Of a stretch of 64,000 bases of DNA, positions 60,801 to 64,000 are shown one piece after another. The DNA is from Nemertoderma westbladi. Lineage: Eukaryota; Xenacoelomorpha; Nemertodermatida; Nemertodermatidae. The notes beneath the pieces are model-generated. The model was given only the letters and a program-made list of their open reading frames with translations. It did no database searches and was not told the origin of the DNA. Where the stretch lies: positions 62,001 through 126,000 of the forward strand of contig JAUCBJ010007667.1 in NCBI GenBank assembly GCA_032718475.1. Direction: 5' to 3'. Every line of letters begins with the position of its first letter. Within the stretch, counting starts at the first letter, position 1. The position numbers and the translations under genes were made by a program.

Positions 60801-63800
60801 CATTGAAGAACCGACTGTTTCACATTGAGGAACCGACTGTTTCACACTGAGGAACCGACTGTTTCACACTGAGGAAGCGACTGTTTCACATTGAGGAACC
60901 GACTGTTTCACATTGAAGAACCGACTGTTTCACATTGAGGAACCGACTGTTTCACATTGAGGAACCGACTGTTTCACATTGAAAAACCGACTGTTTCACA
61001 TTGAGGAACCGACAGTTTCACATTGAGGAACCGACTGTTTCACACTGAGGAACCGACTGTTTAACACTGAGGAACCGACTGTTTCACACTGAGGAACCGA
61101 CTGTTTCACATTGAGGAACCGACTGTTTCACACTGAGGAACCGACTGTTTCAGATTGAGGAACCGACTGTTTCACATTGAGGAACCGACTGTTTCACATT
61201 GAAGAACCGACTGTACAGAGGAACTGACTGTTTCACACTGAGGAACCGACTGTTTCACATTGAGGAACCGAATGTTTCACATTGAAGAGCCGACTGTTTC
61301 ACATTGAGGAACCGACTGTTTCACATTCAAGAACCGACTGTTTCACATTGAGGAACCGACTGTTTCACATTGAAAAACCGACTGTTTCACATTGAGGAAC
61401 CGACAGTTTCACATTGAGGAACCGACTGTTTCACATTGAGGAACCGACTGTTTCACACTGAGGAACCGACTGTTTCACATTGAGGAACCGACTGTTTCAC
61501 ATTGAAGAACCGACTGTTTCACATTGAGGAACCGACTGTTTCACATTGAAGATTCGACTGTTTCACATTGAGGAACCGACTGTTTCACATTTAAGAACCG
61601 ACTGTTTCACATTGAGGAACCGACTGTTTCACATTGAAGAACCGACTGTTTCACATTGAGGAACCGACTGTTTCACATTGAGGAACCGAATGTTTCACAC
61701 TGAGGAACGGACTGTTTCACACTGACGAACCTACTGTTTCACATTCAGGAACCGACTGTTTCACATTGAGGAACCGACTGTTTCACACTGTGGAACCGAC
61801 TGTTTCACACTGAGAAACCGACTGTTTCACACTGAGGAACCAACTGTTTCAAATTGAGGAACCGACTGTTTCACACTGAGGAACCGACTGTTTCACATTG
61901 AGGAACCGACTGTTTCACACTGAAGAACCGACTGTTTCACACTGAGGAACCGACTGTTTCACACTGAGAAGCCGACTGTTTCACACTGAGGAACAGACTG
62001 TTTCACACTGAGGAACCGACTGTTTCACACTGAGGAACCGACTGTTTCACACTGAGGAACCGACTGTTTCACATTGAGGAACCGACTGTTTCACACTGAG
62101 GAACCGACTGTTTCAGATTAAGGAACCGACTGTTTCACATTGAGGAACCGACTGTTTCACATTGAAGAACCGACTGTACAGAGGAACTGACTGTTTCACA
62201 CTGAGGAACCGACTGTTTCACATTGAGGAACCGAATGTTTCACATTGAAGAGCCGACTGTTTCACATTGAGGAACCGACAGTTTCACATTGAAGAACCGA
62301 CTGTTTCACATTGAGGAACCGACTGTTTCACATTGAAAAACCGACTGTTTCACATTGAGGAACCGACAGTTTCACATTGAGGAAACGACTGTTTCACACT
62401 GAGAAACCGACTGTTTCACACTGAGGAACCAACTGTTTCAAATTGAGGAACCGACTGTTTCACACTGAGGAACCGACTGTTTCACATTGAGGAACCGACT
62501 GTTTCACACTGAGGAACCGACTGTTTCACACTGAGGAACCGACTGTTTCACACTGAGAAGCCGACTGTTTCACACTGAGGAACAGACTGTTTCACACTGA
62601 GGAACCGACTGTTTCACACTGAGGAACCGACTGTTTCACACTGAGGAACCGACTGTTTCACACTGAGGAACCGACTGTTTCACACTGATGAGCCGACTGT
62701 TTCACACTGAGGAACCGACTGTTTCACATTGAGGAACCGACTGTTTCACACTGAGGAACGGACTGTTTCACATTGAGGAACCGAATGTTTCACATTGAAG
62801 AACCGACTGTTTCACATTGAAGAACCTACTGTTTCACATTGAGGAACCGACTGTTTCACATTGAGGAAACGACTGTTTCACATTGAGGAACCGACTGTTT
62901 CACATTGAGGAACTGACTGTTTCACAATGAGGAACCGACTGTTTCACACTGAGGAACCGACTGTTTCACATTGAGGAACCGACTGTTTCACATTGAGGAA
63001 CCGACTGTTTCACATTGAGGAACCGACTGTTTCACACTGAGGAACCGACTGTTTCACATTGAGGAACCGACTGTTTCACATTGAGGAACCGACTGTTTCA
63101 CATTGAGGAACCGACTGTTTCACACTGAGGAACCGACTGTTTCAGATTGAGGAACCGACTGTTTCACATTGAAGAACCGACTGTTTCACATTGAGGAACC
63201 GACTGTTTCACACTGAGGAACCGACTGTTTCACACTGAGGAAGCGACTGTTTCACATTGAGGAACCGACTGTTTCACATTGAAGAACCGACTGTTTCACA
63301 TTGAGGAACCGACTGTTTCACATTGAGGAACCGACTGTTTCACATTGAAAAACCGACTGTTTCACATTGAGGAACCGACAGTTTCACATTGAGGAACCGA
63401 CTGTTTCACACTGAGGAACCGACTGTTTAACACTGAGGAACCGACTGTTTCACACTGAGGAACCGACTGTTTCACATTGAGGAACCGACTGTTTCACACT
63501 GAGGAACCGACTGTTTCACACTGAGGAACCGACTGTTTCACATTGAGGAACCGACTGTTTCACATTGAGGAACCGACTGTTTCACATTGAAGAACCGACT
63601 GTACAGAGGAACTGACTGTTTCACACTGAGGAACCGACTGTTTCACATTGAGGAACCGAATGTTTCACATTGAGGAACCGACTGTTTCACACTGAGGAAC
63701 CGACTGTTTCAGATTGAGGAACCGACTGTTTCACATTGAGGAACCGACTGTTTCACATTGAAGAACCGACTGTACAGAGGAACTGACTGTTTCACACTGA

Positions 63801-64000
63801 GGAACCGACTGTTTCACATTGAGGAACCGACTGTTTCACATTGAGGAACCGAATGTTTCACATTGAAGAACCGACTGTACAGAGGAACTGACTGTTTCAC
63901 ACTGAGGAACCGACTGTTTCACATTGAGGAACCGAATGTTTCACATTGAGGAACCGACTGTTTCACACTGAGGAACCGACTGTTTCAGATTGAGGAACCG
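48872..64000. repeat. 22-bp satellite array, at least 15.1 kb, open at the window edge
   Basis: About 690 copies of a 22-bp unit with core GTTTCACATTGAGGAACC. The commonest variants are CACATTGAGG versus CACACTGAGG, plus GAAGAACC, GAAAAACC, CAGGAACC and CGACAG forms. Variants cluster in blocks that repeat over one to several kilobases, so the array grew by duplicating multi-unit segments. A shortened unit with TACAGAGGAA occurs only after 59.8 kb, six times. The unit length and its TGA words prevent long open frames. The array continues past 64,000. Confidence 0.98.

Overview
The window is animal nuclear DNA, from an invertebrate rather than a vertebrate. It carries two clear metazoan genes with GC-rich coding sequence: a striatin homologue (minus strand) and a Frizzled receptor of the Fz5/8 type (plus strand). 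Both sit in AT-rich DNA full of minisatellites, non-LTR retrotransposon relics and other mobile-element debris. Splice sites are GT-AG and the one complete intron is only 141 bp. There are no bacterial operons, Shine-Dalgarno sites or CRISPR arrays. I cannot name the species or phylum from this sequence alone.

Layout. 1-6.6 kb: AT-rich, no recognisable gene. 6.75-9.5 kb: a 48-bp tandem repeat, then striatin on the minus strand in two coding exons. 9.6-10.2 kb: a tRNA-like unit between inverted arms, a perfect 43-bp palindrome and a LINE scrap. 10.2-12.6 kb: a 16/17-bp minisatellite. 12.6-21.5 kb: no gene seen. 21.63-22.64 kb: a non-autonomous hAT-like element with 8-bp target duplications. 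23.5-27.05 kb: a cluster of broken LINE copies on both strands. 27.0-30.2 kb: a possible retroelement gag scrap, simple sequence and one possible short exon. 30.26-35.3 kb: a GT-rich minisatellite with higher-order structure. 36.3-38.43 kb: putative promoter and the single-exon Fz5/8 gene. 38.5-39.3 kb: two arrays (16 bp and 26 bp) just downstream of Frizzled. 39.3-48.87 kb: mostly featureless, with a LINE 3' end split by a foldback-like insertion at 45.7-46.4 kb. 48.87-64 kb: a 22-bp satellite of roughly 690 copies that runs off the window.

The two genes have no evident functional link to each other. Striatin is the scaffold and PP2A regulatory subunit of the STRIPAK complex. Fz5/8 is a Wnt receptor that signals through Dishevelled. 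No novel enzymatic or defence system is visible. About 23 kb of the 64 kb is tandem repeat. The most unusual content is in the repeats: an intact hAT-type MITE, a foldback-like insertion inside a LINE tail, a dispersed unclassified repeat seen six times, a tRNA-like unit inside a hairpin, long poly(G)/(C) tracts, and a minisatellite whose left edge overlaps coding-looking sequence.
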